Part shown: positions 19,901-27,073 of the stretch, one piece after another
Layout: every line of letters begins with the position of its first letter
Numbering within the stretch: the first letter of the stretch is position 1
Assembly (NCBI GenBank): GCA_035295125.1
Contig: DATGJP010000051.1
Location: 1-64,000, forward strand
Direction of reading: 5' to 3'
Source: JAICMB01 sp035295125
GTDB lineage: Bacteria; Acidobacteriota; Terriglobia; Bryobacterales; Bryobacteraceae
DNA length: 64,000 nucleotides
Notes under the pieces: generated by a model
What the model was told of the DNA's origin: nothing
The model's input: the letters and a program-made list of their open reading frames with translations, nothing else
The model's database searches: none
Position numbers and translations under genes: made by a program

Positions 19901-20745
19901 TAAGGTAGCAGCGTCGAGTACACCGAAGGGCCCATGCGCGCGGGATACAAACGGTCTCCACCACCGAGCAGGTCGCCCGGAATACCCACGAGGCTGTTCG
20001 ACGCCGAAATCACGCCCTTGACACCAGTCGTTCCGTTGCCGAACGTCACAGCGCCGCCGGCCCCCGTTCCGGGACTGAGAATGAGGTAATTTCCCGTGGG
20101 CAGCCCCACAAATGTGAAGGACTCGTTCGTGAGGTAGGGGAGCCCGAGGTCCCATGGACTGCCATTCGCCGAGAGTGGAGAACTGCTGGGGTTGATCGTC
20201 AGAATATTGTTGAGAATCGACTCGCATGATCCAGCGGGAAGCGCCGGCTGTCCGACCAGGCAGGGAACCGCGGTGCTGCCGCCAGAGGCGGGAATCTGCA
20301 CCAGCGAATTATTGATTGATACTACGCCATTGAGACCGGTCGTTCCGTTGACGAACGTCGACGAGTAGCCCGGATGCGTCGCATCGACCGCTCCATAATT
20401 GCTGAACACCACGAAATTGCCATTCGTGAGTACGCCGATGCCGCCACCGCCTACCGCTTCATTCGCAGCCGTGCCGGTCAGAGTGCTGATCAGTGCGCCG
20501 GTCGAGCCGTTGAAGAGGTATACAGCTCCGGCAGCTTGCACCCCGTTTACAGTCAGAACCGGGTCGCTCACGACGAAGTTGCCATTTGCCAGCGTCCTGA
20601 CTTCGGCCCCAAACCGGCTGCTGGGATCATTACTTGGGTTAGCCAGTTGGAGCGTTGCCGCGGAAGCCGCGGACACGGCGAGCAGAAGTGTAATTCCCAG
20701 ACCGCTGGGCACACTTTTGCGAGTGCAGGCTGCGAAGAGAGTCAT
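13942..20745 (-). CDS. Giant secreted repeat protein (2267 aa): DUF5650-like, InlB-B-like, BACON and CRxxDTR repeats
   Basis: An exported protein with a Sec signal peptide (hydrophobic core LGITLLLAVSAASA). Residues of about 45-935 hold more than ten degenerate repeats of the pattern LxNGNYVV-SPxF-GAxTFGNGTTGxxG-SASNSLVGA, similar to the DUF5650 repeats as I remember them. Residues of about 937-1790 alternate six PEGA-like units (TIQTNPPGLxFxxDG) with five divergent InlB-B-like units (YQLTxxxSPxxGGxVSP with GFxFxxWTG). A BACON-like domain follows at about 1792-1880. The C-terminus has three repeats of about 130 residues starting FxPVTPCRVxDTR and ending DVIIDxNxxF. No catalytic motif is seen; adhesion or surface binding is a guess. 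AAAGGAT precedes the ATG. Confidence 0.9.
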   Translation of the reverse strand: MTLFAACTRKSVPSGLGITLLLAVSAASAATLQLANPSNDPSSRFGAEVRTLANGNFVVSDPVLTVNGVQAAGAVYLFNGSTGALISTLTGTAANEAVGGGGIGVLTNGNFVVFSNYGAVDATHPGYSSTFVNGTTGLNGVVSINNSLVQIPASGGSTAVPCLVGQPALPAGSCESILNNILTINPSSSPLSANGSPWDLGLPYLTNESFTFVGLPTGNYLILSPGTGAGGAVTFGNGTTGVKGVISASNSLVGIPGDLLGGGDRLYPARMGPSVYSTLLPYWAPIFQNATTGNLAQVLTPMAILSGVTIFPNGDYIVVSEISDTLTFGSGMTGVSGTDPGATSFPIASVTPLTNGNYVLAGSGGPVTLINGTTFSTISTLTTSSASVTALTNGNYVVTTPTFGGSLGAATLVNGATGLSAALSASNSLVGAAPGDMVGSGGVIALPNGNYVVLSPAFDGNIGAATFGNGTTGITGVVSASNSLVGAGAGDKIGSSFSGSAVLTNNDYVVSSPLFSGGKGAITWCNGNVGTVGTVTAANSLVGAAIGDSAGSGGIFPLSNGNFVVSSPAFGGGVGAATWGSGSVGIAGVISAANSLVGSTSMDQVGATAVALTNGNYVVVSPHWSNGATMNAGAVTFGNGTSGVKGTVSSANSLVGTHTNDNVGLGFNSLNASATFVPSQMCPSGSCGSVVPLANGNYVVTTSGFNGGIGAVTFGNGVTGTSGAVSASNSLLGSAAGDRVGAGGVLALPSGNYVAMSPLWSSGTGASTFGNGNTGTMGTVSSSNSLVGAAPGDFVGFDPWFFLSGFPGNPTATSAAVFQTFFSTGGGSGNSINDLTQFGIPSVSATAFFPAIFPVLSSGDYVVLSPFFSGEKGAATMVSGQNGLTGVISSSNSFLGSLPHAYFGSNFQEDQTNLDKVVVSGMVDLGFHSAEIMISVTAVTIQTNPAGLSFSVDNGPAQTATAVHLLPGTHNVTVTATQAGAAGTQYVFTGWSDNVQTASRSISVGSTSSTFTANFQTQYQLTTAVSPQGAGSIAPASGIFFPGGTAVPIVATANTGFFFNNWTGGGSIADANSASTTITLSAPTTVTANFNQGGAVTIQTVPPGLQVTVDSTLVTTPQSLSLTPGSHTVSLVTTQAGTTGTQYVFTGWSDSGAASHTINVGVGALTLTATFKTQYQLATAASPIAGGSVSPGTGNFYDASMMVNLSATANSGFQFVNWTGPVASSTNASTTITMSAPATVTANFVGLANVTIQTSPPGLQFSVDNQGAQTAPQTLSLTVGQHTITVVGNQPGATGTQYVFTGWSDGGAASHSITVSSATTLTASFKTQYQLTVTASPTNGGTVSPASGFVDAASVVNVTATANSGFQFTGWTGPVTSQNSASTTVTVNTPVTLTASFTALTTINVQTSPPGLQFTIDGGTAQNAPQTVSLTVGTHTLAVAASQATTGGVVYQFLGWADGPTSASRSITATSTPATFIANFLPQAPLTITTNPAGLQFTIDGGAPQTAPTVLSLPPGLHTMAVAGVQTPSTGTRDIFTSWSDGGAASHTITVGSLPAAYTANFETQYQLTTAGSPAAGGSVSPASGGFFDTGTVVNLTAIANNGFLFTSWSGPVAAANSATTTVTMNAPTTVTANFSASTGITIQTNPPGLLFTIDGGAAQTAPQVLNLSAGTHTMAVATTQQPASGTQELFTSWNDGGAASHSITVTSAPATYLASFKTQYQLTISASPAVGGTVTPASGFFDAAAVVNISVTPAAGFLFMGWTGSVANASNASTTVTMTGPKTVTANLVAPGFTLNPASANVGAIGGAFSVTVTSTLPTATWTAVSNTPSFLTITSGAQGTGNGTVSYNVAANTTSSQRSGTLTIAGQTFTVTQAGQQGIGGSGLSFFPVTPCRVMDTRAGQGKSGPYGPPTLASGGTRDIPIPSSGCNIPATAQAYSLNITVVPNAHLGYLSIWPSGQAQPVVSTLNSLDGAVVANAAIVPAGANGAVSIFVSDATDVIIDINGFFATAASQSAQALAFYPVTPCRVADTRGGFPAPFGAPSMTPGQTRDFPIPSSSCNVPASALTYSLNVTVVPKGPLTYLSTWPAGQTQPVVSTLNAFDGRVAANAAIVPAGSNGAISVFVSDATDVIIDVNGYFAPAGGPGALNLFPVTPCRVTDTRSGQGATGQLQGNATRNVTLPGTCGLPGNAAAYSLNMTVVPPGPLTYLSTWPLGQSQPVVSTLNSFQGKIVANAALVPAGQGGGISVFASNPTDLIIDVNAYFGLP

Positions 20746-20868
20746 GGCTATCCTTTGGGGTATGCGAGTCGGGTAAGTGTATCATGGGATTCCCTGAATC
20801 GCGCCCTATTCTGACTGCCTGCTTAGTCGAAGAAGGTGTTTTTCCCGTTGAATTGTAATGTATATTAC

Positions 20869-21123
20869 TTATTCACGGGTGTCGTAGAACTGTACGCTGC
20901 AAAACCCACACTGATAGAGGCGCCCGCCGCGAACCCACTGAATCGCGTTCCAAGGCGTGAAAGCGATACGAAGTTCAGGGTCTCGCTGGCCGCGTGGTTC
21001 GACCACGGTGGATTCGCAATCCGGACAGGTTGCGGATTGTGATTCCGGCTTCGCCGCACCCAGTTGAGCCAGCATCCAACGTGCAGCGGCATGGCCGGGT
21101 TTTTCTCTGATGTACACGCGCAT
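20869..21123 (-). CDS. Small zinc-ribbon protein
   Basis: A protein of 84 residues starting MRVYIREKPGHAAARW, with two CxxC knuckles (CPDC near residue 34 and CGFC near residue 73) that would bind one zinc ion. The open frame extends further upstream, but that part is occupied by a REP-like repeat and looks non-coding, so I start at 21123. No clear Shine-Dalgarno sequence is visible. Function is unknown; such ribbons often bind nucleic acid or protein. Confidence 0.55.
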   Translation of the reverse strand: MRVYIREKPGHAAARWMLAQLGAAKPESQSATCPDCESTVVEPRGQRDPELRIAFTPWNAIQWVRGGRLYQCGFCSVQFYDTRE

Positions 21124-21205
21124 AGGAGGAGCCTCGCCCATCCAGCCTATCGCACGCCGGTGCTCAGACATAGCCCCAGTAGTCCTATACCGATGCACCG
21201 CATGG

Positions 21206-21236
21206 GTGGTGCAGGCAATTTCGCCTGCGCGTTCCC
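21206..21236 (+). repeat. REP-like element, family A
   Basis: GGTGGTGCAGGCAATTTCGCCTGCGCGTTCC, a variant of the family A core with stem GCAGGC.../GCCTGC. It has the same GGTGG lead and GTTCC/ATTCC tail as the element at 6846. Confidence 0.6.
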
Positions 21237-21335
21237 GATGAGGGTCCAAAGACCGGCAGAATATGGAATCGACAAAGCACCGCTCTCCGTGTACCACCTG
21301 ACCGCCCGTAAGGTTTTTCCCCCACCAACCCCAGA

Positions 21336-21362
21336 AAAACCTTAGACTATCTATAAGGTTTT
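21336..21362. promoter_or_regulatory. Inverted repeat, candidate operator for amidase operon
   Basis: AAAACCTTA (21336-21344) and TAAGGTTTT (21354-21362) form a perfect 9-bp inverted repeat around the spacer GACTATCTA. That spacer is the same nonamer that opens the PadR operator at 9590. A further TAAGGTTTT copy lies at 21309-21317. Location about 65 bp before the amidase start suits an operator. No T-run follows, so a terminator is unlikely. Confidence 0.45.
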
Positions 21363-21425
21363 CAAGCCTCATGGACGATCTACCCCAAGAAGGGGAGAGA
21401 ATATTCCCTTCTCGTTACCACTGGT

Positions 21426-22634
21426 ATGTATGATTTGAGGCATCTCGTGTGGTGGAAACGCCATAGCCTGATCGAAAAACGCGCCGGCCAGATCGCAGAC
21501 CCTGTTGAGCGCCTGCGGTATTTGCGCCAGAACGCTCAGGTCCAGCCCGCGCCCCCAAGCTTGGCCCAGAGCCTCAATTATTGGAAGGAACGTAGAAACT
21601 GGATCGTGCTTAGCCTTACGGTTTTCGTCTTCCTGGCTTCGATACCGGGGCATACCAACTCGCGGACTTCCACGGAGAAGACCCCTGGTCCACGGCTGCT
21701 GCCGCCTTCAATGCGGACCAACGCCTTCGCGCTCGATCGCTCCAAACCCTCGGCCGTGTGGCTCGTCGACACCCGTGGCGGTACCGAAAACTTCAGCAAC
21801 GGCTTGCGGATTGACAACACCTATGCCGTTAGAAACGAGCCCCGAACCGACTACCCCATCTACGGCTACGGCAAAATCGACGAAGGTATCGTGAGCCGCG
21901 GCTCAGTCCCAGTAGGAATCGTATACCATACAACCGAAAGCCACTTAGCGCCATTCGAAGCTCGCGAGAATCACAAGCTCCAGCTCATCGGCCAAGCCGT
22001 CCTGGAATACGTTCGCGGCAATCGCTCTTATCATTTCGTAATTGACCGCTTCGGGCGCGTTTACCGCATTGTTCAGGAGTCCGACATCGCTTTCCACGCC
22101 GGCAATTCCGTGTGGGGCGACGACAAAGGCGCCTATGTCAACCTGAATAGCAGTTTTCTCGGAGTTGCGTTCGAAACCGCTACTGGCGGAAACGAGATCC
22201 CCACCGCAACCCCCGCTCAAATCACATCCGCGCGCGTTTTGACCGAAATGCTGCGCTCCAAGTACGGGATTCCCGCCGCCAACTGCGTTACCCACGCCCA
22301 GGTGTCGGTGAACCCCGGCAACATGCTGATCGGCTACCATACCGATTGGGCCGGAAGCTTTCCATTTAGCGAATTGGGGCTGCCCGACAACTACCTTTTG
22401 CCGCCTCCGAGCATGTACGCCTTCGGCTTCGGCTACGACGGCATCTACGTGCAGGTTACGGGTAACCGGGTCTGGCAGGGCCTGCTGATGGCCGAAGACC
22501 AGGTGCAGCGCCAGGCGGCGACGGCTGCCATGCCAGTCCCCAAGTACATCGCAGTGTTACAACATCGGTATCGACAGATCATAGCAGTGCTCAAATCCAA
22601 GAGCCCTGGGAAGGAGAAAGGTGATGAAGCGTAA
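21426..22634 (+). CDS. Membrane-anchored N-acetylmuramoyl-L-alanine amidase (Amidase_2 domain)
   Basis: A protein of 402 residues with a cytoplasmic N-terminus, one transmembrane segment (WIVLSLTVFVFLASI, about residues 58-73) and an exported zinc amidase domain at about 160-300. Likely zinc and catalytic positions are in GIVYHTTESH, SYHFVIDRFGRVYRIV, DIAFHAGNS and the later VTHAQVSVNPG..YHTDW. The family cleaves the bond between MurNAc and the peptide stem in peptidoglycan. Its stop overlaps the start of the actin-like gene by 11 bp, so the two are translationally coupled. The coupling suggests wall cutting linked to a cytoplasmic ATPase; that is inference. Confidence 0.85.
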   Translation: MYDLRHLVWWKRHSLIEKRAGQIADPVERLRYLRQNAQVQPAPPSLAQSLNYWKERRNWIVLSLTVFVFLASIPGHTNSRTSTEKTPGPRLLPPSMRTNAFALDRSKPSAVWLVDTRGGTENFSNGLRIDNTYAVRNEPRTDYPIYGYGKIDEGIVSRGSVPVGIVYHTTESHLAPFEARENHKLQLIGQAVLEYVRGNRSYHFVIDRFGRVYRIVQESDIAFHAGNSVWGDDKGAYVNLNSSFLGVAFETATGGNEIPTATPAQITSARVLTEMLRSKYGIPAANCVTHAQVSVNPGNMLIGYHTDWAGSFPFSELGLPDNYLLPPPSMYAFGFGYDGIYVQVTGNRVWQGLLMAEDQVQRQAATAAMPVPKYIAVLQHRYRQIIAVLKSKSPGKEKGDEA

Positions 22635-23628
22635 TGAAACTACGAATGGCTCCGCATTGGGCCTGGATGTCGGCACCAGCCGAATCTGTCTAGCCCAGCG
22701 CGAGGGTGAGAATTATCAGTACCGGACGCAGTTGAATGCGTTCGTTTCGATCCCCTACTCGAGAATCACGGAGTCCGTGCTCAAGAAGGAAGGGATCCCC
22801 CACTCAGTATCCGGTTCGGAGATCGTTATTCACGGAAACGAGTCCGAGAAATTCGCCGACCTCATGGACATCGAGACCCGGCGGACGATGAATAAAGGCA
22901 TTCTGAGCGCGACCGAACCCGATAGCCTCAGCATGATCCGGCAGATCATCGGCTCACTCATGGCCGAAAACCGCGAAAAACAGCGGCTCTGCTTTACGGT
23001 TCCGGCGGCCCCGCTCGGCGCCGAAGAAAACCTTACCTATCATGAAGCAACCCTGCGCCAGATCCTCACGGACCTCGGCCACGAGGTGAAAAGCATCAAT
23101 GAGGGTCTCGCCGTGGTGTACGCGGAGCTCGAAAGCACCAATTACACCGGTATCGGCGTCAGTTGCGGCGGCGGACTTTGCAACGTGTGTTTTGCGTATT
23201 TGTCCGTTCCCGTCGCGAGCTTCTCCATGGACAAGGCCGGCGATTATATCGACAATGCTGCCGCCGCCGTCACCGGCGAACGCGCCACCCGGCTCCGCAT
23301 CCTCAAAGAAGACTCCTACCACATGAACGGCTATTTTGCCGACAAAATCCACCAGGTGATCGGCGTCTACTACGACGAAATGATCAAAGACGTCGTCGCG
23401 GGGATGAAGGAAGCCCTTCAGAACACCCGTAAAATGCCCAAACTGAACCGGCCCCTGCCGCTGGTGCTCAGCGGCGGCACGGCCCTGCCCCCCGGCTTCC
23501 GCGATCGCTTTGAGAAGATCTTCAACGAAAGCGAACTGCCCATCCAGGTCTCCGAGATCCGCATGGCCGCCGACCCGCTGCACACCGCCGCAAAGGGCGC
23601 ACTGGTCGCAGCTTTGACCGACATGTAA
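22624..23628 (+). CDS. Actin/Hsp70-superfamily ATPase
   Basis: A protein of 334 residues with the three nucleotide-binding signatures of the actin/Hsp70/sugar kinase fold: phosphate-1 loop LGLDVGTSRI (about residues 12-21), phosphate-2 loop GVSCGGGLCNV (about 177-187) and adenosine motif LVLSGGTALPPG (about 279-290). It has no membrane segment. It is too divergent for me to call it MreB, ParM, FtsA or DnaK. The ATG at 22624 follows AAGGAG by 7 nt and lies inside the end of the amidase gene. A role in localising or driving the amidase is plausible but unproven. Confidence 0.85.
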   Translation: MKRNETTNGSALGLDVGTSRICLAQREGENYQYRTQLNAFVSIPYSRITESVLKKEGIPHSVSGSEIVIHGNESEKFADLMDIETRRTMNKGILSATEPDSLSMIRQIIGSLMAENREKQRLCFTVPAAPLGAEENLTYHEATLRQILTDLGHEVKSINEGLAVVYAELESTNYTGIGVSCGGGLCNVCFAYLSVPVASFSMDKAGDYIDNAAAAVTGERATRLRILKEDSYHMNGYFADKIHQVIGVYYDEMIKDVVAGMKEALQNTRKMPKLNRPLPLVLSGGTALPPGFRDRFEKIFNESELPIQVSEIRMAADPLHTAAKGALVAALTDM

Positions 23629-23657
23629 TTTTCGGCCCACGAGCCCGTCTTCAGGTA

Positions 23658-23676
23658 CGGCAGGCTTTCCCTGCCG
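23658..23676. terminator. Hairpin after the actin-like gene
   Basis: CGGCAGG-CTTTC-CCTGCCG, a perfect 7-bp stem with a 5-nt loop, lies 30 bp after the stop codon. No T-run follows. It resembles the second hairpin of the family B repeats, so it may be a repeat remnant as well as a transcript end. Confidence 0.45.
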
Positions 23677-23715
23677 CTATGCTAGTCTCCTAATTGAGGA
23701 GCGAGAGGGTTTACC

Positions 23716-24753
23716 ATGAAAACGCTTCGTAACGGGCTCGTTTGCCTCGCCTTTAGTGCATCGGTCTGTTTTGCCCAGACCAGCAGCAGCGGTATCGATC
23801 TGATCAGCTTCGCGATGCCGGATGCCCAGGTGCTTGGCGGTGCGCACGTGGATGCTGTCAAGAATTCGGCCTTTGGGCAGTATGTGCTCGCTCGGGTTCA
23901 GCCCACGGGAGTGCAAATCCAGAATTTCGTCAGCCAGACCGGGTTTAATCCGTTGACCGATGTGACCGACGTCGTAGGATCAACCAATGGCGCCAAGGGT
24001 GCCGACATACGCTGGCTGATGGCCGCACACGGTAGTTTTACGGTCGGCACCATCGAGAGCAATGCTCAGAACCATGGCGCGACCATCGCGAGCGTTACGA
24101 TCGCCGGTTTTGCCGCCGATCTGGTTACAATCACCGGGAAAGGGCAGAACGCCTGTCTGGTTCTCTTCCGCGACGGCGCCACGGCGCTGGTCGGCGATTG
24201 CACCACGGTTCAGTCTCCCACCATTTCCGCGGAACGATCGAAGCTGGCGGCTGCCGCCGAGGCGCTGCAGAACTCGAAAGACGTCTGGTTCGTTTCGACG
24301 CTGCCGCTGGGCCAGTTCGCCGGCGCAGCTCCGACCAACCTGCCGGTCAATATCCAGGCCAGCCCGCTGCTTAAGAGCATTCAGCAGGTCAGCGGGTCGG
24401 TGAAGTTCGTCAACGATCCGCAAAACCCGAGCGTGCAGCTCGCGGGCGAAGCATTAACGGATTCGCCCGACAACGCCCGTTCGCTTCTGAACGTCTTCAA
24501 TTTCCTGGTCAGCATGGTAAACATGTCTGGGAACAACAACAACGCGCCGGAAGCGGCTTCCCTTCTAGCCTTGATCCAGGGTATTGACGCCACGGTCAAC
24601 GGCAACGCGGTGGATATTGCGCTTACGATACCCGAGAACACCCTGGAATCGATCTTCTCCCAGCACGGTCCCGCTAATCTGCACGCAGAGCGGAAATCGG
24701 ATCAATCCGCGCCGCACGCAGTGCAGGCCACAGGCAAGCTTGAAGTCCGATAA
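23716..24753 (+). CDS. Secreted protein of unknown function
   Basis: A protein of 345 residues with a Sec signal peptide (LVCLAFSASVCFA-Q). The mature part begins with a pattern of the type PDAQVLGGAHVDAVKNSAFGQYVL and contains alternating beta/alpha segments. I do not recognise a named family or active site. A GAGGAGCGAGAGG purine-rich stretch 8-20 nt upstream serves as ribosome binding site. Its last 80 bp overlap the convergent permease gene; the C-terminal tail NLHAERKSDQSAPHAVQ looks low in structure and may be a recent read-through extension. Confidence 0.75.
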   Translation: MKTLRNGLVCLAFSASVCFAQTSSSGIDLISFAMPDAQVLGGAHVDAVKNSAFGQYVLARVQPTGVQIQNFVSQTGFNPLTDVTDVVGSTNGAKGADIRWLMAAHGSFTVGTIESNAQNHGATIASVTIAGFAADLVTITGKGQNACLVLFRDGATALVGDCTTVQSPTISAERSKLAAAAEALQNSKDVWFVSTLPLGQFAGAAPTNLPVNIQASPLLKSIQQVSGSVKFVNDPQNPSVQLAGEALTDSPDNARSLLNVFNFLVSMVNMSGNNNNAPEAASLLALIQGIDATVNGNAVDIALTIPENTLESIFSQHGPANLHAERKSDQSAPHAVQATGKLEVR

Positions 24754-27064
24754 CCAGGATTATCGCCGACACAATCGCAAACGAGGGCGCATCAAATGGG
24801 GAAACTTTCCAGATTTGCTGCGCCAACACTCGTGACGTCATGAGCGCTCCAATGAGGCCGCAGGCGATCCCGGCTGCCAGCAGGATTAACCCTCGACGCA
24901 TTACGATCCGGATGACATCGGCGGGTTGCGCCCCCAATGCCATCCGGACCCCGATCTCCTGGGTCTGCTGCGAAACTAGACTTGAAATTACTCCGTAAAC
25001 ACCCACCACCGCCAGTAGCAGTCCCATCCCGGCAAACACGGCAAATAGCACGAGGTTGAAGCGCGGCCGTGAATAGACCCACTCGTTCAGCAGCGCCTGG
25101 ATGGTGCGGACCTCGGTAACCGGCTGGTCCTTATCGATGGCGTAGACTTGCGCCCGCACGGCGTTTGCCATCGCGGACGGGTCGCCGCGCGCCAGCACGG
25201 AGAGATAATCCGCCCTCCCAGTCACCGTGTAGGGTAGGTAAACCTCCGGCGCGATTTCATTGATGATGTTGCGGTTCAGTGTGTCGCGGACCACTCCGGC
25301 AATTTGAAATTCTCCGGGCGTGAGGCTCGGAACGCGAATCACCTGGCCGAGCGCGTCGCTGTTCCCCAGCCGCTGCCGCACGAACGACTGGTTCACGATC
25401 GCGAGGTGTTGCCTGGCGGCGATCTCGTTCTTTGTGAGCATTCGCCCTGCGAGCATTCCAATACCAAAAACGCCGATATAGCCCTCGCTGATCTGGTGAA
25501 TCATAACGGAGCGGGCATCGCGCTGGTTGCTTCCGGCGATTTCGACCGGCGCGCCCCAATCACCGAGCGGATGCAGGCCCGTGCTCATGGCCGCTCCGAG
25601 CACACCCGAGACATTCTCCACCCGGCGCAGCAGCTCCCGTTGAAAGGCGATCCGCTGTTCGGGTTCGTGGTAGCGCTGGTCCGGCAGCGGAATCCGCATC
25701 GTCAGGATGCGGTCGGGCCGGATTCCCAGTTCGACGTCCTGCATCGCGATCAGAGTTCGAATCATCAGGCTTGCGCCGGCCAGGAGCATGAGAGACAGCG
25801 CGACTTCCACCACCACGAGGCCATTACGCAGGAATGCCTGACCCCGAGCCCCCGCGAGCGTTCGCCCGGTCTCCTTCAGGGCGTTCGCAAGGTCTGGAGT
25901 CGAGCTGTGAAGAGCGGGCGCCAGGCCAAAAAGCAAGGTCGTGAGGACCGAAATACCCAGTGTGAAAAGCAGCACCGGCAGGTTGATCGCCACCTTGGCC
26001 TCGTCGGGAATCGTGTCGGGTGGAACCAGCGCCAGAATCGCCTGCAGCGCCCCGAACGCCAGCGCCACGCCCAGCATTCCGCCCGCCAGCGCCAGAAGCA
26101 GATTCTCCGTGAGCAGTTGCCGGATGAGCCGGGAACGCCCCGCGCCGAGAGAGGCGCGAACCGCCATCTCCTTCTGCCGGGCGCTCGCTTTCGCGAGCAG
26201 CAGGTTCGAGACGTTGGCGCAGGCAATGAGCAGCAGCAGGCCAACCGCGCCAAACAGAATCCAGAGCGAATCGCTGATGCTGCTCGGAAATGTCTCTTTG
26301 AACGATAACAGCGCCACGCGGAATCGCTCCGGAATCATCGCGGGAAACTGCTTCCGCAGGTCTTCAACAATGGGCCGCAGATCGGCCTCGGCCTGAGCCT
26401 TAGTGACACCCGGCTTGAGGCGCCCCAGCACATGGACGAAATTAATCCCCTCCACCACGCGGCCGCGCTTGTAGAACACCGGCAGGTAAACATCCGCGCC
26501 GCGCCACATGAATCGAGGCGGCATCACGCCGACCACAGTCCGAACTTTACCGTTCAGCCGCAATTCGCGTCCGATGACGCGCGGGTCACCTCCGAACTGC
26601 CGCGACCAGAATTTGTATCCCAGCACGGCGACGTCCGGAGAATCCGGCGCCGTGTCGCCCGGAGTGATCCAGCGGCCGAGCAGCGGCGGCACTCCCATTA
26701 CCTGAAAAGTGTTGCCGGTGATGAAGTTCCCGCGAAGGCGCTGTGGCTCGCCATTGCCCGTCCACAGCACGTCGCTGATGGTCGATGCGATCGTACCCTC
26801 GAAGATCGTGTTTCGTGCCGCGAACTCGAGAAACTGGTCGGTGTTGTAGTTGAGCCGGTATCCGCGATGCGCCGGATCCCACACCTTGATGCTCATCAGG
26901 TGGTCGACGTCTTTGTAAGGGAACGGGTCGAGGATAACGGCATGCACCACGCTGTAAATCGCGGTCGTGGCCATGATTCCCAGCGCCAGCGACGCGATGG
27001 CGAGCAGAGTGGTGCCCAGTGTCTTTCGAAGGCTGCGAATCCCATACAGCAGGTCCCGCGTCAT
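24674..27064 (-). CDS. ADOP-type ABC transporter permease, 796 aa
   Basis: Third duplicated MacB-PCD/FtsX permease of the window. It starts MTRDLLYGIRSLRKTLGTT with a transmembrane segment ASLALGIMATTAIYSVV, a periplasmic domain and three helices near residues 265-385, then a second half ending ARIDPISALRAD. It lacks the soluble N-terminal extension. It is co-directional with the serine hydrolase upstream, 9 bp apart, and its end overlaps the convergent secreted-protein gene by 80 bp. It is clearly paralogous to the permeases at 6936 and 9977 but not a recent copy. Confidence 0.92.
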   Translation of the reverse strand: MTRDLLYGIRSLRKTLGTTLLAIASLALGIMATTAIYSVVHAVILDPFPYKDVDHLMSIKVWDPAHRGYRLNYNTDQFLEFAARNTIFEGTIASTISDVLWTGNGEPQRLRGNFITGNTFQVMGVPPLLGRWITPGDTAPDSPDVAVLGYKFWSRQFGGDPRVIGRELRLNGKVRTVVGVMPPRFMWRGADVYLPVFYKRGRVVEGINFVHVLGRLKPGVTKAQAEADLRPIVEDLRKQFPAMIPERFRVALLSFKETFPSSISDSLWILFGAVGLLLLIACANVSNLLLAKASARQKEMAVRASLGAGRSRLIRQLLTENLLLALAGGMLGVALAFGALQAILALVPPDTIPDEAKVAINLPVLLFTLGISVLTTLLFGLAPALHSSTPDLANALKETGRTLAGARGQAFLRNGLVVVEVALSLMLLAGASLMIRTLIAMQDVELGIRPDRILTMRIPLPDQRYHEPEQRIAFQRELLRRVENVSGVLGAAMSTGLHPLGDWGAPVEIAGSNQRDARSVMIHQISEGYIGVFGIGMLAGRMLTKNEIAARQHLAIVNQSFVRQRLGNSDALGQVIRVPSLTPGEFQIAGVVRDTLNRNIINEIAPEVYLPYTVTGRADYLSVLARGDPSAMANAVRAQVYAIDKDQPVTEVRTIQALLNEWVYSRPRFNLVLFAVFAGMGLLLAVVGVYGVISSLVSQQTQEIGVRMALGAQPADVIRIVMRRGLILLAAGIACGLIGALMTSRVLAQQIWKVSPFDAPSFAIVSAIILVIGLQACLWPALRAARIDPISALRAD

Positions 27065-27073
27065 GGCTGACTC

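Larger units (their letters stand above)
21124..21425. other. Divergent intergenic region (about 300 bp)
   Basis: Between the zinc-ribbon gene and the amidase gene. It holds a REP-like family A element (21206-21236), a stretch TAAGGTTTT at 21309 and the inverted repeat at 21336-21362. No gene is seen; the promoter of the amidase/actin-like operon should lie here. Confidence 0.55.

Noticed and set aside
14000..20000. Repeated DNA considered as a CRISPR array or tandem satellite
   Set aside because: Repeats are in-frame, degenerate at synonymous positions and 120-300 bp long; they are protein repeats.
13970..20814. Many open frames of 80-290 codons on the plus strand opposite the giant repeat protein
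   Set aside because: They mirror the DNA repeats of the minus-strand gene and have no ribosome binding sites or recognisable domains.
21336..21362. Inverted repeat considered as an intrinsic terminator
   Set aside because: The stem is AT-rich, no T-run follows, and it lies upstream of a gene with no convergent gene ending there.
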